From Corynebacterium pilosum DSM 20521 = CIP 103422 (lineage in GTDB: Bacteria > Actinomycetota > Actinomycetes > Mycobacteriales > Mycobacteriaceae), in contig NZ_KB892451.1 in assembly GCF_000373805.1 (NCBI RefSeq), forward strand, positions 165-36,130: DNA of 35,966 nucleotides, given 5' to 3'. Positions 1 to 8,421 of this stretch are shown in pieces; the first letter of the stretch is position 1; the number at the start of each line of letters is the position of its first letter. The notes beneath the pieces are model-generated. The model was given only the letters and a program-made list of their open reading frames with translations. It did not search any database and was not told where the DNA came from. Position numbers and translations under genes: made by a program.

Positions 1-1
1 G

Positions 2-70
2 ACGAACTGGAAGCAGGCCATCAACCAGATGTCTGTGGCTTACCCTGACCGCTTCGAGCCCTACCTCTAA
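2..70 (+). CDS. C-terminal end of an unidentified protein (partial)
   Basis: The window opens inside a gene. The frame beginning at base 2 reads 22 codons without interruption and ends in TAA at 68-70, with the last residues FEPYL. The peptide is compositionally normal for coding sequence (Trp, Tyr, Pro, Arg and Asp residues), and the stop is followed by a non-coding leader of the next gene, so a real C-terminus is likely. I do not recognise the family from 22 residues. The reading frame is supported only by its openness and its position. Confidence 0.5.
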   Translation, partial: TNWKQAINQMSVAYPDRFEPYL

Positions 71-216
71 TAATCACGCCCCACACACAAACAACTTGAC
101 ACGCTCATTTCACGCGGCGTACCTCCTTCAACTGAAACTGCTTGTGGATCTACTCCGTGTCGGCATGCGCGTATGCGCTTTTCCGTATCGTCGAAAGAAC
201 AACACAAGGAGTGGAT

Positions 217-1788
217 TTGGTCAGCACCTCTGCGACAACACCATCGTCGCAATCAACCCAGCAACACCAAAGCGTGTGGCTTGTTTTCTCAGCGTTGGTC
301 ACCACCATGCTGATGAGCTCGCTGGGGCAAATGATCTTCTCCACTGCCCTGCCCACCATCGTCGGTGAGCTCGGCGGTGTGGAGCAGATGAGCTGGGTGA
401 TCACCGCATTCATGGTGACCATGACCATCGCCATGCCCATCTTCGGCAAAATCGGCGACACTATGGGCCGCAAGTGGCTTTACATGTCCGGTATTGCCCT
501 GTTCGTCATCGGCTCCACGGTCGGTGGCTTCGCGGATTCCATGACCACCCTGATCATTGGCCGCGCCATCCAAGGCTTCGGCGGCGGCGGGATGATGGTG
601 ACCTCCCAGGCAATCGTCGCCGAGGTCATCCCCGCACGCCAGCGCGGCAAGTACATGGGCATTCTGGGCGCAGTGTTCGGCCTGTCTTCGGTCCTTGGTC
701 CGGTCCTTGGTGGCTGGTTCACGGACGGCCCGGGCTGGCGCTGGGGCATGTGGATGAACATTCCGCTCGGCATCGCAGCACTCATCGTGTGCTTCTTCGC
801 CTTGAAGCTGCGCACCGGCTCCTCGGAGGGCAAGCACTTTGACTGGCTGGGCACAGCACTGATGGCCGTGGCCACCTCCACCCTGATTCTTTTCACCACC
901 TGGGGTGGCAATGACTACGCCTGGACCTCTCCGACGATTCTCGCGCTCATCGCGATCTCGCTGGCCTGCTGGATCGGCTTCATCATCGTCGAGTTGCGTG
1001 TCGACGATCCCCTCGTCCCGTTGAGCCTGTTCAAGAACCGCAACATGAGCTTGACGACGATCGCCGGTGTCGTCCTAGGCCTCGCCATGACGGGCACGCT
1101 GGCCTATATGCCAACCTATTTGCAGATGGTCCACTCCATGTCTCCGTCCGCCGCAGGCCTGATGATGATCCCGATGACGGTGGGCATGCTGCTTACCTCC
1201 ACCAGCGTGGGCTTCATCATCGCACGCACCGGCGCCTACAAGATCTTCCCGATCATCGGTTTGGGCCTAGCAGCCGCGGCACTGTTTTTGATGTCGCTGA
1301 TGACCCCGCACACCCCGCTGTGGCAAGTTGGCGTGTACTTCTTTGTCTTCGGTTTCGGCCTGGGGCTTGTGGTTCAGGTGTTGGTGCTCATTGTGCAGAA
1401 TTCCTTCCCGATTACCGTGGTGGGTACTGCAACGGCGGCCAACAACTTCTTCCGCCAGATCGGTTCGTCTCTGGGTTCGTCGCTGATCGGTTCGCTGTTT
1501 ACGATGAATTTGGCACGAGAGCTGCAGAACAATGTTCCTTCCGCGATTGCGTCCATGGGTGATGCTGGCGCACCTTATGCAGAAAAATGGGCCCAGGGCT
1601 CCGAGTTCGTGAACTCGCTTACCCCAGGCCTGGTGGCTCAGCTGCCGGATGCACTACGCGACGTGATCCAGCTCAGCTATAACGATGGCCTAACCCCCAT
1701 CCTCTTGATGTTGGTTCCGGCCGTTATGGTGTCGATGTTGCTCATGATTGGTGTCAAAGAAGACACTTTGAAGGAGACCATCGAGTAG
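217..1788 (+). CDS. MFS drug-efflux transporter, 14-TMS DHA2 (EmrB/QacA) type
   Basis: Proton-driven exporter of the major facilitator superfamily, inner membrane, 523 aa. Visible family signatures are the loop 2-3 motif GKIGDTMGRK, the helix 5 antiporter motif LGAVFGLSSVLGPVLGG, and about 14 hydrophobic segments, which point to the DHA2 subfamily of multidrug or toxic-compound exporters. I chose the TTG at 217 because AAGGAG at 206-211 sits 5 nt before it; an in-frame ATG at 142 lacks a ribosome site and would add an unlikely polar, Cys-containing extension. A poly-Ser/Thr/Gln stretch precedes helix 1. It converges on the next gene, with the stops abutting at 1788/1789. The substrate cannot be read from the sequence. 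Confident of the family, less so of the start. Confidence 0.88.
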   Translation: MVSTSATTPSSQSTQQHQSVWLVFSALVTTMLMSSLGQMIFSTALPTIVGELGGVEQMSWVITAFMVTMTIAMPIFGKIGDTMGRKWLYMSGIALFVIGSTVGGFADSMTTLIIGRAIQGFGGGGMMVTSQAIVAEVIPARQRGKYMGILGAVFGLSSVLGPVLGGWFTDGPGWRWGMWMNIPLGIAALIVCFFALKLRTGSSEGKHFDWLGTALMAVATSTLILFTTWGGNDYAWTSPTILALIAISLACWIGFIIVELRVDDPLVPLSLFKNRNMSLTTIAGVVLGLAMTGTLAYMPTYLQMVHSMSPSAAGLMMIPMTVGMLLTSTSVGFIIARTGAYKIFPIIGLGLAAAALFLMSLMTPHTPLWQVGVYFFVFGFGLGLVVQVLVLIVQNSFPITVVGTATAANNFFRQIGSSLGSSLIGSLFTMNLARELQNNVPSAIASMGDAGAPYAEKWAQGSEFVNSLTPGLVAQLPDALRDVIQLSYNDGLTPILLMLVPAVMVSMLLMIGVKEDTLKETIE

Positions 1789-1795
1789 CTACTCG
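1782..1795. repeat. 14-bp perfect palindrome spanning two abutting stop codons
   Basis: CGAGTAGCTACTCG is its own reverse complement and contains both TAG stops, of the MFS gene on + and of the acetyltransferase gene on -. There is no loop and no T tract, so it is not a classical terminator. It may simply follow from two genes both ending in GAG TAG back to back. Confidence 0.6.
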
Positions 1796-2343
1796 GCGAT
1801 GCCGGCGTTCGCCGCTTTCTCTTCCGGCTTGGCCAGCAGTTTTTCGTACACATCGGTGTCGCGCCACTGCCCGGCCAGCTCGCCGTAGGTCATCTTCGCC
1901 AGGTGATGGTAGGTGCCCACCTTCACGAAACCGCGGGAGAGGTGCAGCTTCGCAGAGCCTTCATTCTCGGGGAAAATCCACGCGTGGATCGCCCACTTGT
2001 CCAGCTCTTGGCAGACCTCCATGAGTTGATCCAGCAGCGCGCCGGCAATCCCGCGGCCACGCGCGTCCGGATGAATGTAGATCGAGTCTTCCACTACCCC
2101 GTGGAACACGCTTCTCGACGATGCCGGCGCCGCAGATGTCCACCCAAGCAGTTTCGTGTCGTCATCTTCTTCGACGGCAACGAACACTGTTTCCATGATC
2201 TTTGATTGGGTGAACTGCTCCCAAGTGGGCCCCTTGGTTTCGTAGGTGGCGTGCCCTGTATCCAGGCCCATCTCATAAATGGATCGCACCTGGGAATAAT
2301 CTTCTGGGCGCACGGGTCGGAGGATGAATCCAGCCTTAGTCAT
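1789..2343 (-). CDS. GNAT N-acetyltransferase, phosphinothricin-acetyltransferase-like
   Basis: Cytoplasmic acetyl-CoA-dependent N-acetyltransferase of 184 aa. The acetyl-CoA loop is visible as DARGRGIAGALLDQL (around residues 93-107), preceded by the beta strand VEDSIYIHP and followed by the family pattern ENEGSAKLHLSRGFVKVG. The start ILRPVRPEDYSQVRSIYE and the late SAKLHLSRGF segment resemble the Pat/Bar and methionine sulfoximine acetyltransferase branch, which acetylates small amino-acid-like amines. The actual substrate is unknown. The ATG has no ribosome site; instead AACAAT lies exactly 7 nt upstream, suggesting a leaderless message. It is convergent with the MFS exporter, and it stands alone between that gene and phoH. 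Confidence 0.85.
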   Translation of the reverse strand: MTKAGFILRPVRPEDYSQVRSIYEMGLDTGHATYETKGPTWEQFTQSKIMETVFVAVEEDDDTKLLGWTSAAPASSRSVFHGVVEDSIYIHPDARGRGIAGALLDQLMEVCQELDKWAIHAWIFPENEGSAKLHLSRGFVKVGTYHHLAKMTYGELAGQWRDTDVYEKLLAKPEEKAANAGIAE

Positions 2344-2350
2344 GCGCTCA

Positions 2351-2356
2351 ATTGTT
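2351..2356 (-). promoter_or_regulatory. Leaderless promoter -10 box for the acetyltransferase
   Basis: On the minus strand AACAAT is followed by the 7 nt TGAGCGC and then ATG. The same 7-nt spacer plus ATG occurs in front of the LysR-like gene at 5170, also with a -10-like box (TAGCAT). The spacing places the transcription start on the A of the ATG. Confidence 0.45.
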
Positions 2357-2385
2357 ACTGATCATTTCAATCCGGCGCAACTTAT

Positions 2386-3729
2386 TTATTGGCCATCCTC
2401 CAATAGGTCCGTAACCAGTTCCGCAATCGCGGAGCGCTCCGATCGCGCCAGCGTAATGTGCGCGAAAAGGTCGTGGCCTTTCAACTTCTCAATGACCGCC
2501 TGCACCCCATCGTGCCGCCCCACCCGCAAATTATCGCGCTGTGCGACATCGTGGGTGAGGATCACCCGCGAACCGCGCCCCAAGCGCGACAAGACGGTGA
2601 GCAACACGTTGCGTTCCAGCGACTGCGCCTCATCGACGATGACAAAAGAATCGTGGAGGCTGCGCCCACGGATATGGGTCAGCGGCAGAACCTCCAGCAG
2701 CTCACGGTCCATGACTTCTTCCATCACGTTGTCGGAGACCACGCCTTCGAGGGTGTCATAGACCGCCTGCGCCCACGGGTTCATCTTCTCTGTCTCGCTG
2801 CCCGGAAGGTAGCCCAGGTTCTGGCCGCCCACGGCATAGAGCGGGCGGAAGACGACGATGCGCTTGTGCAGCCCGCGCTCCAGCATCGCCTCCAACCCGG
2901 CACAGAGCGCCAGCGCCGATTTACCGGTTCCGGCGCGGCCACCGACCGACACGATCCCGACCGAATCATCCAGCAACAGATCGAGCGCGATCCGCTGCTC
3001 GGCAGAGCGCCCCGACAGCCCAAACGCGGTGGTATCACCCCGCACCAGGCGCACTCCCCCACCTGCTGCCACGCGCCCCAGCGCGGACTGGGATCCAGCA
3101 TTCAAGGTCACGCCACAGTGCACAGGCAGGTCCTCAGTATCGACGGCAACGAAGCCGGTGGAAAATAGCTCGTCGATATCTTCGCCGGCCACATCGAGTT
3201 CTGCCACCCCCGTGTAACCGGTCAGCACAACATCTTGGGCGTGGTATTCGTCGGCAGGCAAGCCGACGGATCCTGCTTTGACGCGCAGCGGCACGTCCTT
3301 GGTCACCAATGTGACATCGTTGCCCTCATGCATGAGGTTGATGGCGCACGCCAGGATTCGGTGATCGCCCTCCGTGCCGCGGAAAGCGGCGGGAAGCAAG
3401 GACTGGTCCTGGTGATTGAGTTCGACGCGCAGCAGACCGCCCTCGATGTTGACAGGGATCGGGTTATCGAGGCGCCCGTAGTCCTGCCGCAGGTCCTCCA
3501 ACATGCGAAGAGCTTGGCGGGCGAACCAGCCAAGCTCTGGGTGATGACGTTTTGCTTCCAACTCCGTGATGACAACAAGCGGGAGCACCACGTTGTGTTC
3601 TGCGAATTTCCGCAGCGCCCACGGGTCGGACAACAACACTGATGTGTCCAGGACGTACGTTTTCACCTCCGTCACGCTCTCGGAAACTTCGGGCGAATAG
3701 TCGATCGAGGTGACAGATGGCTCATACAT
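2386..3729 (-). CDS. phoH2: PIN domain-PhoH fusion ATPase (PhoH2-like)
   Basis: 447 aa cytoplasmic protein with two parts. The N-terminal PIN RNase-like domain begins with [12 protein letters not shown] (about residues 25-36), carrying the first catalytic Asp, with further acidic residues at [10 protein letters not shown] and LVTKDVPLR. The C-terminal PhoH P-loop ATPase has Walker [14 protein letters not shown] near residue 265 and Walker [14 protein letters not shown] near 363. In the known mycobacterial PhoH2 family this fusion unwinds and cleaves RNA. I start at the ATG at 3729 because AGGGGAG lies 8 nt upstream; the frame stays open to 3777, but that part looks non-coding. It is monocistronic, with about 110 bp of non-coding DNA before the lipoprotein gene. 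M. tuberculosis keeps a homologue next to glyA and coaA, as here. Confidence 0.9.
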   Translation of the reverse strand: MYEPSVTSIDYSPEVSESVTEVKTYVLDTSVLLSDPWALRKFAEHNVVLPLVVITELEAKRHHPELGWFARQALRMLEDLRQDYGRLDNPIPVNIEGGLLRVELNHQDQSLLPAAFRGTEGDHRILACAINLMHEGNDVTLVTKDVPLRVKAGSVGLPADEYHAQDVVLTGYTGVAELDVAGEDIDELFSTGFVAVDTEDLPVHCGVTLNAGSQSALGRVAAGGGVRLVRGDTTAFGLSGRSAEQRIALDLLLDDSVGIVSVGGRAGTGKSALALCAGLEAMLERGLHKRIVVFRPLYAVGGQNLGYLPGSETEKMNPWAQAVYDTLEGVVSDNVMEEVMDRELLEVLPLTHIRGRSLHDSFVIVDEAQSLERNVLLTVLSRLGRGSRVILTHDVAQRDNLRVGRHDGVQAVIEKLKGHDLFAHITLARSERSAIAELVTDLLEDGQ

Positions 3730-3843
3730 GTCCTGTACTCCCCTAGCTCTGGTGCAGTAGTTCGGTGGTCCGTACACCCATGAGCCTAGGGAGACAAAGT
3801 GTAAATTACATTGTTGGAAGATGAACTTCCGGTGACGAGAACC

Positions 3844-4479
3844 TTATGGGCGAGGCTCCGTCTTCGCGCCCCACTCACCATTCTCATTCACCCATTGCAG
3901 AACGCCGTTGGTGAAGGACTGCGTCCAGCCCTGGCCGTCCTGCAGCTCTTCCTCGGGTGCCGTTGGCATACCGATCTCATTGTTCAGACCGCCACCATCT
4001 TTCCAGGTTTCAGCGATCTTGCCGACGATCGGCGCAGCACCGTTCTCCTGCGACCAGGCAATCAAGTCGCCGTTCGCATATTCAGCCACGGCCTTATCGC
4101 CATCCTGCTGAATGGTTTCAGGCAGGCCCCACTCGCTTTCCTGGTTATCAATCGCGGTCTTGAAGTCCGCAGGAATCAACGCGGTGCCACCGTCAGCGGT
4201 TTGCTGCTCTACGGTCTCACCTTCAGAACCAGCCGAGGTAGGCTCGTTGCCCTCGCCCTGTCCGTCGTCAGCCGCGGTATCGCCTTGGCCCTCGGTTTCG
4301 GAGGCATCGCTAGCGTGGACGTTTTCCGAGGCCTCGTTCGGGGTTGCGTTTGCAGCACCCTTGTCCTCGGTCACCACCCCACCGTCGGGATTCGATGCCG
4401 TATTTTCATTATCACCACATGCGACAAGTCCACCGGACACGGTGACTGCGGCTGCGATTGCTGCGATTGCGCGTTTCAT
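3844..4479 (-). CDS. LGFP-repeat lipoprotein
   Basis: 211 aa secreted lipoprotein. Residues 1-20 are a signal peptide ending in the lipobox LVAC with Cys21. Residues about 22-95 are a low-complexity linker rich in Glu, Asp, Gly, Ser, Thr and Ala. The C-terminal half has the LGFP pattern: EWGLPE, NGDLIAWSQENGAAPIVGKI, then a second unit GGGLNNEIGMPTAPEEE with QSFTNGVLQWV. LGFP modules occur in corynebacterial envelope proteins such as the mycolyltransferase PS1 and are thought to tether them to the cell wall; here no enzymatic domain is attached. AAGGA 7-10 nt before the ATG supports the start. Role at the cell surface is inferred; the partner is unknown. Confidence 0.82.
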   Translation of the reverse strand: MKRAIAAIAAAVTVSGGLVACGDNENTASNPDGGVVTEDKGAANATPNEASENVHASDASETEGQGDTAADDGQGEGNEPTSAGSEGETVEQQTADGGTALIPADFKTAIDNQESEWGLPETIQQDGDKAVAEYANGDLIAWSQENGAAPIVGKIAETWKDGGGLNNEIGMPTAPEEELQDGQGWTQSFTNGVLQWVNENGEWGAKTEPRP

Positions 4480-4531
4480 AAATCATTCCTTCTTTCTAAA
4501 AGTCTTATTCTTCAAGTATGCAAATTTTTGG

Positions 4532-5170
4532 TTAACGGCGTTTCCTACTCCCCCTATTCTGGGGTTTCGTTGCTTTCCGACGAGCCTCTTTCACCAGCCT
4601 TTTCTCCTTGGCATTGCGCCGCGGCGCCGCCGCCCGCGAGGAATTCGGGGTCCTCCCCTTCGCGATCCCGACGAAATCCTGAATCGCATCCGAGTCATCG
4701 TCCTTGCGCCACGCCAACCCAATGGACGTGGTCTCCCCCGGCCAGTCGCGCACCCCCAGCGGGACAACTCGCTTTTTCGACAGCACCTTCAACAGCGGGC
4801 GCGGAGCAAAAGCCACCCCGACGTTGGCGGCCACCACCTGCAGTGCCGCGCGCAGCTCCTCAGTGGTGGTGTGTTCGTTGACGTGTTCGTCGGCCAGGTC
4901 CGCCATGCGCACCGCTTCGCCGACCTCCGCATAGACCGACTCTTTCGGAACGGCCACGCCGGGTTCCTCGTCGTAAAGCACCACCGTGTGAAACTCGTCG
5001 GTAATCCGCGGGTCCGGCAGTCGGGTCAGCGCCAGGTCAGCCTCCCCGGCGAGCAGTGCTCCGCAGGCGTCGTCGGCATCGATGGTGGTCAGGCGGTGCG
5101 TCGTGGCGTGTGCATAACGACGAAACCACTTGCCAGGTTCGGTTCCGGTGACGAAGGCGAGGCGAATCAT
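4532..5170 (-). CDS. LysR-type substrate-binding domain protein lacking the HTH
   Basis: 212 aa. It begins directly with MIRLAFVTGTEP, the first strand of a periplasmic-binding-type LysR effector domain, and continues with the family patterns LLAGEADLALTRLPDP, LYDEEPGVAVP and VAANVGVAFAPRPLL. A normal LysR regulator is about 300 aa with an N-terminal winged HTH; that part is absent and there is no room for it, since the divergent neighbour starts 24 bp away. The C-terminus (from about residue 170) is a strongly basic tail rich in Arg and Lys, ending in GSRKRR, which might contact nucleic acid. It is paired head to head with the DUF5997 gene, an arrangement I remember from other actinobacteria. 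A ligand-sensing partner of that protein is a reasonable inference. No ribosome site; probably leaderless. Confidence 0.8.
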   Translation of the reverse strand: MIRLAFVTGTEPGKWFRRYAHATTHRLTTIDADDACGALLAGEADLALTRLPDPRITDEFHTVVLYDEEPGVAVPKESVYAEVGEAVRMADLADEHVNEHTTTEELRAALQVVAANVGVAFAPRPLLKVLSKKRVVPLGVRDWPGETTSIGLAWRKDDDSDAIQDFVGIAKGRTPNSSRAAAPRRNAKEKRLVKEARRKATKPQNRGSRKRR

Positions 5171-5194
5171 GCGCTCAATGCTACCGTTTGAACC
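5171..5194. promoter_or_regulatory. 24-bp divergent region with two overlapping leaderless promoters
   Basis: The two ATG codons are only 24 bp apart. Rightward, TACCGT (5182-5187) ends 7 nt before the DUF5997 ATG. Leftward, TAGCAT (5183-5178) ends 7 nt before the LysR-like ATG. The two -10 boxes share bases 5182-5183, so both polymerases cannot be bound together. Each -35 region must lie within the opposite gene. Neither gene has a Shine-Dalgarno sequence. Confidence 0.55.
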
Positions 5195-5572
5195 ATGAGT
5201 GAAGAATTGAACTTCCAGGCAGAACCATCAGGCACCGCAATGAAGCCGGCGACCGCCGCGAAAAAGTTGGGCATCTACTTGCCCGCCACCCCGCAGGATT
5301 TCCAGGACGGGGCGGTCACCCACGCGCAGCTGCGCCAACTGCAGGACAACCCACCACAGTGGCTCGAGGAGCTGCGCCTCAATGGCCCCCACCCCCGCCC
5401 CGAGGTGGCACGCAAGCTCGGAATTAGCATCACGGCCCTGAAAAACAATGACATGGACAAGCCTTTGACCACCCAGGAGATCAAGGCACTGCTGGCTGAC
5501 CAGCCCGAGTGGCTTCGTGAGGCACGTACCCAGCTTGCCGAATCACGCGAGCAGAAAGATTCGGAAGCTTAG
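5195..5572 (+). CDS. DUF5997 family protein
   Basis: 125 aa, soluble and acidic, with no signal peptide. Recognisable family stretches are MKPATAAKKLGIYLPATP near the start, LRLNGPHPRPEVARKLGIS in the middle, and QPEWLREAR near the end. Two segments (TAAKKLGIYLPATPQDF and ARKLGISITALKNNDM) look like helix-turn-helix pieces, so DNA binding is plausible but untested. It is divergent from the HTH-less LysR domain gene across 24 bp, suggesting that the two work together. Its stop (TAG, 5570-5572) overlaps the stop of the convergent amylase gene by 3 bp. The family name is from memory; no function is known to me. Confidence 0.78.
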   Translation: MSEELNFQAEPSGTAMKPATAAKKLGIYLPATPQDFQDGAVTHAQLRQLQDNPPQWLEELRLNGPHPRPEVARKLGISITALKNNDMDKPLTTQEIKALLADQPEWLREARTQLAESREQKDSEA

Positions 5573-6807
5573 ACTGCTTCCTGCTCTGCGGCTTCGCTGT
5601 CGTAGAAGCTGCGGTCCAGAACGAGGGCACTATCCAACAGGACAGAGGCGTGGGTGCGGCCCTCGTCGACACGCACGTGCACCATCAGCTCATGGCCGTC
5701 TCCGCGCACGGAGTAGGCCAGGGCGGTTTCCTGGAATTCCTCGATGGCGAGCTCGCCCGTGGCGATCCACGGGTTGGCCTTGCGAAAGGCCACGAGATCG
5801 CGGTAGAGCTTAAACATCCAGTGGCCAAAGCTGAAGAGCTGGTCTGGGTGCTCAGGCAGCTCGGGACGCAGTGCGTCATCGGCTTCCCAGCCCTCGCCCT
5901 TCTCCCCGCGAAAAGCCTGCTCATCGCCATAGTAGATAGAGGGCAAGCCCGGCAGCGTCAATAGGATCACGGCAGCTAGTGCCGCGCCGGAGTCCCCGAC
6001 CATGCTAGCCACCCGGGACACGTCATGGTTGCCCACGAATGTCTGCATCAGGTTGCGGGCGGAGAAGTCCTGGTGACGCCATAGCGAATGTTCCAGCTCC
6101 CACAGGTTATTGGCCTGGATCGAGGCCCACACGGCGTGCCACACCTCGTATTGCGTCATGGTGTCCAGGTGCGATTCACGTGCGAAATCCGCGTAGTCGC
6201 CGTGGATCATCTCACCGGAGAAGTACGCGTTCGGATGGCGCTGGCGGACCCGATCGGTCACCTCGGCCCAGAACCAGGTGGGAACGTCATATGCAACATC
6301 GAGGCGCCAGCCTGCAATGCCGCGGTCGAGCCAGTAGTTCATCACGTCGACGACGAAGTCCACGCAGCGCGGATCCTCGTGGTCGAGTTCGGCCAATGTG
6401 CCGTCGCCTTCCCACCCGGCCAGGGTGCCATCCGCGTTTCGACGAACGGGGCCGCCGTGGTGGACGAAGGCGTGATTGATGCACACGTGGTTGAATACAC
6501 CGTCAAAGATGACGTCGATGTCTCGGGCGCGTGCCTCGTCGATAAGCGCAATCATGTCGTCCTCGGTGCCTAGGCGCGAGTCGATCGAGAAGTGATCGAG
6601 GGTGTCGTAGCCGTGGGCCGTGGATTCAAAAACGGGTCCGAGGAGCAGGCCCGTCGCGCCGAGTTCGGCAGCGTAGTCGAGCCAGTTGATCAGCCGCAGG
6701 ATGCGGTGCCCGTGGTCGGAACCATCGGTCGGGCGCTGACGGATCGGGGCGCCGAGGGCACCGAGTGGGTATATATGCCACCACAATTGATTAGCTAGGT
6801 TGTTCAT
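5569..6807 (-). CDS. GH13 alpha-amylase family glycosidase
   Basis: 412 aa, no signal peptide, so cytoplasmic. The (beta/alpha)8 GH13 regions are all visible: region I DGVFNH (about residue 105), region II GWRLDVAYD with the nucleophile Asp near 170, region III FSGEMIHGD with the general acid Glu near 199, and region IV FVGNHDVSR near 260. YYGDEQAFRGEKGEGWEADDALR matches the domain A end of small amylases acting on short alpha-glucans or maltooligosaccharides. The C-terminal beta domain is short. AAGGAGG 11 nt before the ATG supports the start. It lies downstream of glyA on the same strand but beyond the glyA terminator, so it is likely a separate unit. The exact substrate is undetermined. 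Confidence 0.87.
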   Translation of the reverse strand: MNNLANQLWWHIYPLGALGAPIRQRPTDGSDHGHRILRLINWLDYAAELGATGLLLGPVFESTAHGYDTLDHFSIDSRLGTEDDMIALIDEARARDIDVIFDGVFNHVCINHAFVHHGGPVRRNADGTLAGWEGDGTLAELDHEDPRCVDFVVDVMNYWLDRGIAGWRLDVAYDVPTWFWAEVTDRVRQRHPNAYFSGEMIHGDYADFARESHLDTMTQYEVWHAVWASIQANNLWELEHSLWRHQDFSARNLMQTFVGNHDVSRVASMVGDSGAALAAVILLTLPGLPSIYYGDEQAFRGEKGEGWEADDALRPELPEHPDQLFSFGHWMFKLYRDLVAFRKANPWIATGELAIEEFQETALAYSVRGDGHELMVHVRVDEGRTHASVLLDSALVLDRSFYDSEAAEQEAV

Positions 6808-6919
6808 GCCTACTCAAACCTCCTTAAGGTTAATGAGGCCTTTGAGCCAACAACCTACCCCGAAAGGTCAGATCTTTGGAATCCTGGGCGCTGTTTTGAG
6901 GCAAATTGGACCACAGCAC

Positions 6920-6957
6920 AAAAACGCGCCGTAGATCACATAATGACCTCCGGCGCG
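6920..6957 (-). terminator. Intrinsic terminator after glyA
   Basis: On the minus strand a 7-bp G+C stem (CGCGCCG with CGGCGCG) closes a loop of about 19 nt and is followed by TTTTTG. It lies about 30 bp after the glyA stop. Confidence 0.75.
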
Positions 6958-6987
6958 CCTGATTGCTCTGAAATTGCCCTTCAGAAC

Positions 6988-8277
6988 TTAGAGAAGCTTC
7001 CAGTCCTCCAAGCCCTCATACAGCGGGTACTGCTCGGCCAGCTTGGTCACGCGGGCGCGCAGGCCGTCCACGTCAGCATTCTTGCCTGCGGCCAGAGCCG
7101 TACCGATGATATCGGCGGTCTCCGTGAAGGCTTCCGCGTCGAAACCGCGGGTGGCCAGCGCCGGGGTGCCGATGCGCAGGCCCGAAGACACGGCTGGCGG
7201 ACGTGGATCGAACGGCACGGAGTTACGGTTGACGGTGATGCCGACCTCGTGCAGGAGGTCCTCTGCCTGCTGGCCATCCATCTCCGAGTTGCGCAGATCC
7301 GCGAGCACTAGGTGCACGTCGGTGCCGCCGGTAAGAACGTCAACGCCGGCTGCCTTGCAGTCCTGCGCGGTGAGTCGCTCCGCCAGAATGCGCGCGCCTT
7401 CGAGGGTGCGTGCCTGACGGTCCTTGAAGCCGTCGGTAGCGGCAATCTTCAGCGCCGTCGCCTTCGCAGCGATCGCGTGCATCAGCGGGCCACCCTGCTG
7501 GCCAGGGAACACCGCGGAGTTCAGCTTCTTGGTGTAGTCCTCGCGCGCCAGGATCATGCCGGAGCGCGGGCCACCGATGGTCTTGTGGATCGTGGTAGAG
7601 ACCACATCCGAGTGCGGCACCGGCGATGGGTGCAGGCCGGCGGCAACCAGACCCGCAAAGTGGGCCATGTCTGTCCAGAGGAAGGCACCCACCTCATCGG
7701 CGATCGAGCGGAAGGCCTCAAAGTCAAGGGTGCGGGGGTAAGCGGACCAGCCTGCGATCAGCACCTTCGGCTTGTGTTCCAAGGCTGCTTCGCGCACCTT
7801 GTCCATGTCGATGCGCATCGTCTCTGGGTCTACCTCATAGGCGACAACGTTGTACAGGCGGCCGGAGAAGTTCGCCTTCATCCCGTGGGTGAGGTGACCG
7901 CCGTGCGCCAAGGACAGGCCCATGATGGTGTCGCCCGGGCGGATCAACGCGTGCAGTACCGCGGCGTTCGCCTGCGCACCGGAGTGTGGCTGCACGTTGG
8001 CGTATTCCGCGCCGAAGAGGCTCTTCGCGCGCTCAATGGCCAGGTTCTCAACGACGTCGGCGTTTTCGCAGCCACCGTAGTAACGCTTGCCTGGGTAACC
8101 CTCGGCGTACTTATTAGTGAACACAGAACCCTGCGCCTGCAAGACGGCGCGGGGAACAAAGTTCTCGGAGGCGATCATTTCTAAGGTGTTTCGCTGGCGC
8201 GTCAGCTCGCCAACAATTTGCTCGTGGACCTCGGGATCCAACTGGGCGAGTTCTTGATACAAAACGTTGTCAGTCAT
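6988..8277 (-). CDS. glyA: Serine hydroxymethyltransferase
   Basis: PLP enzyme interconverting serine plus tetrahydrofolate with glycine plus 5,10-methylene-tetrahydrofolate; cytoplasm, one-carbon metabolism. 429 aa, normal length. Signatures: [20 protein letters not shown] at the N-terminus, [41 protein letters not shown], and the PLP lysine in [13 protein letters not shown] near residue 231. The C-terminus [13 protein letters not shown] matches corynebacterial GlyA as I remember it. The ATG at 8277 gives the expected MTDN start; a weak GGAAAGG lies 13 nt upstream. A TACACT box (8335-8330, minus) is a plausible -10. It is divergent from coaA, as in related genomes, and ends in its own terminator. 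Confidence 0.97.
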   Translation of the reverse strand: MTDNVLYQELAQLDPEVHEQIVGELTRQRNTLEMIASENFVPRAVLQAQGSVFTNKYAEGYPGKRYYGGCENADVVENLAIERAKSLFGAEYANVQPHSGAQANAAVLHALIRPGDTIMGLSLAHGGHLTHGMKANFSGRLYNVVAYEVDPETMRIDMDKVREAALEHKPKVLIAGWSAYPRTLDFEAFRSIADEVGAFLWTDMAHFAGLVAAGLHPSPVPHSDVVSTTIHKTIGGPRSGMILAREDYTKKLNSAVFPGQQGGPLMHAIAAKATALKIAATDGFKDRQARTLEGARILAERLTAQDCKAAGVDVLTGGTDVHLVLADLRNSEMDGQQAEDLLHEVGITVNRNSVPFDPRPPAVSSGLRIGTPALATRGFDAEAFTETADIIGTALAAGKNADVDGLRARVTKLAEQYPLYEGLEDWKLL

Positions 8278-8329
8278 GTGGGCGTTTATGCCTTTCCACA
8301 AGGATTGAGGGCGGATGCTACCGCAGCTG

Positions 8330-8335
8330 AGTGTA
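8330..8335 (-). promoter_or_regulatory. Candidate -10 box of glyA
   Basis: TACACT on the minus strand, 52 nt before the glyA ATG, fits the corynebacterial TANANT consensus. No convincing -35 is visible. Confidence 0.35.
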
Positions 8336-8408
8336 CGACAAATATGCACCAATCCTGTAAAAATCAGTAAAATTCAGCCCCTTAACCCCGATCCGGGGCA
8401 GCGGGTGG

Positions 8409-8414
8409 AACAAT
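8409..8414 (+). promoter_or_regulatory. Candidate leaderless -10 box of coaA
   Basis: AACAAT is followed by 7 nt (AGTGCAC) and the coaA ATG at 8422, the spacing seen at other leaderless genes in this window. A second box, TAAAAT at 8368-8373, followed by a small CCCCG-ATC-CGGGG hairpin (8386-8398), could give a longer transcript. Confidence 0.35.
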
Positions 8415-8421
8415 AGTGCAC

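Noticed and set aside
96..101. TTGACA as a -35 element before the first MFS gene
   Set aside because: The hexamer is perfect but no acceptable -10 box lies 16-18 nt downstream.
142..216. Upstream ATG extension of the first MFS gene
   Set aside because: No ribosome site at 142, whereas AAGGAG stands 5 nt before the TTG at 217; the extra residues do not resemble an MFS N-terminus.
7312..8184. A 290-codon open frame on the + strand opposite glyA
   Set aside because: Fully inside glyA, no ribosome site, and no recognisable domain; a composition effect of the opposite strand.
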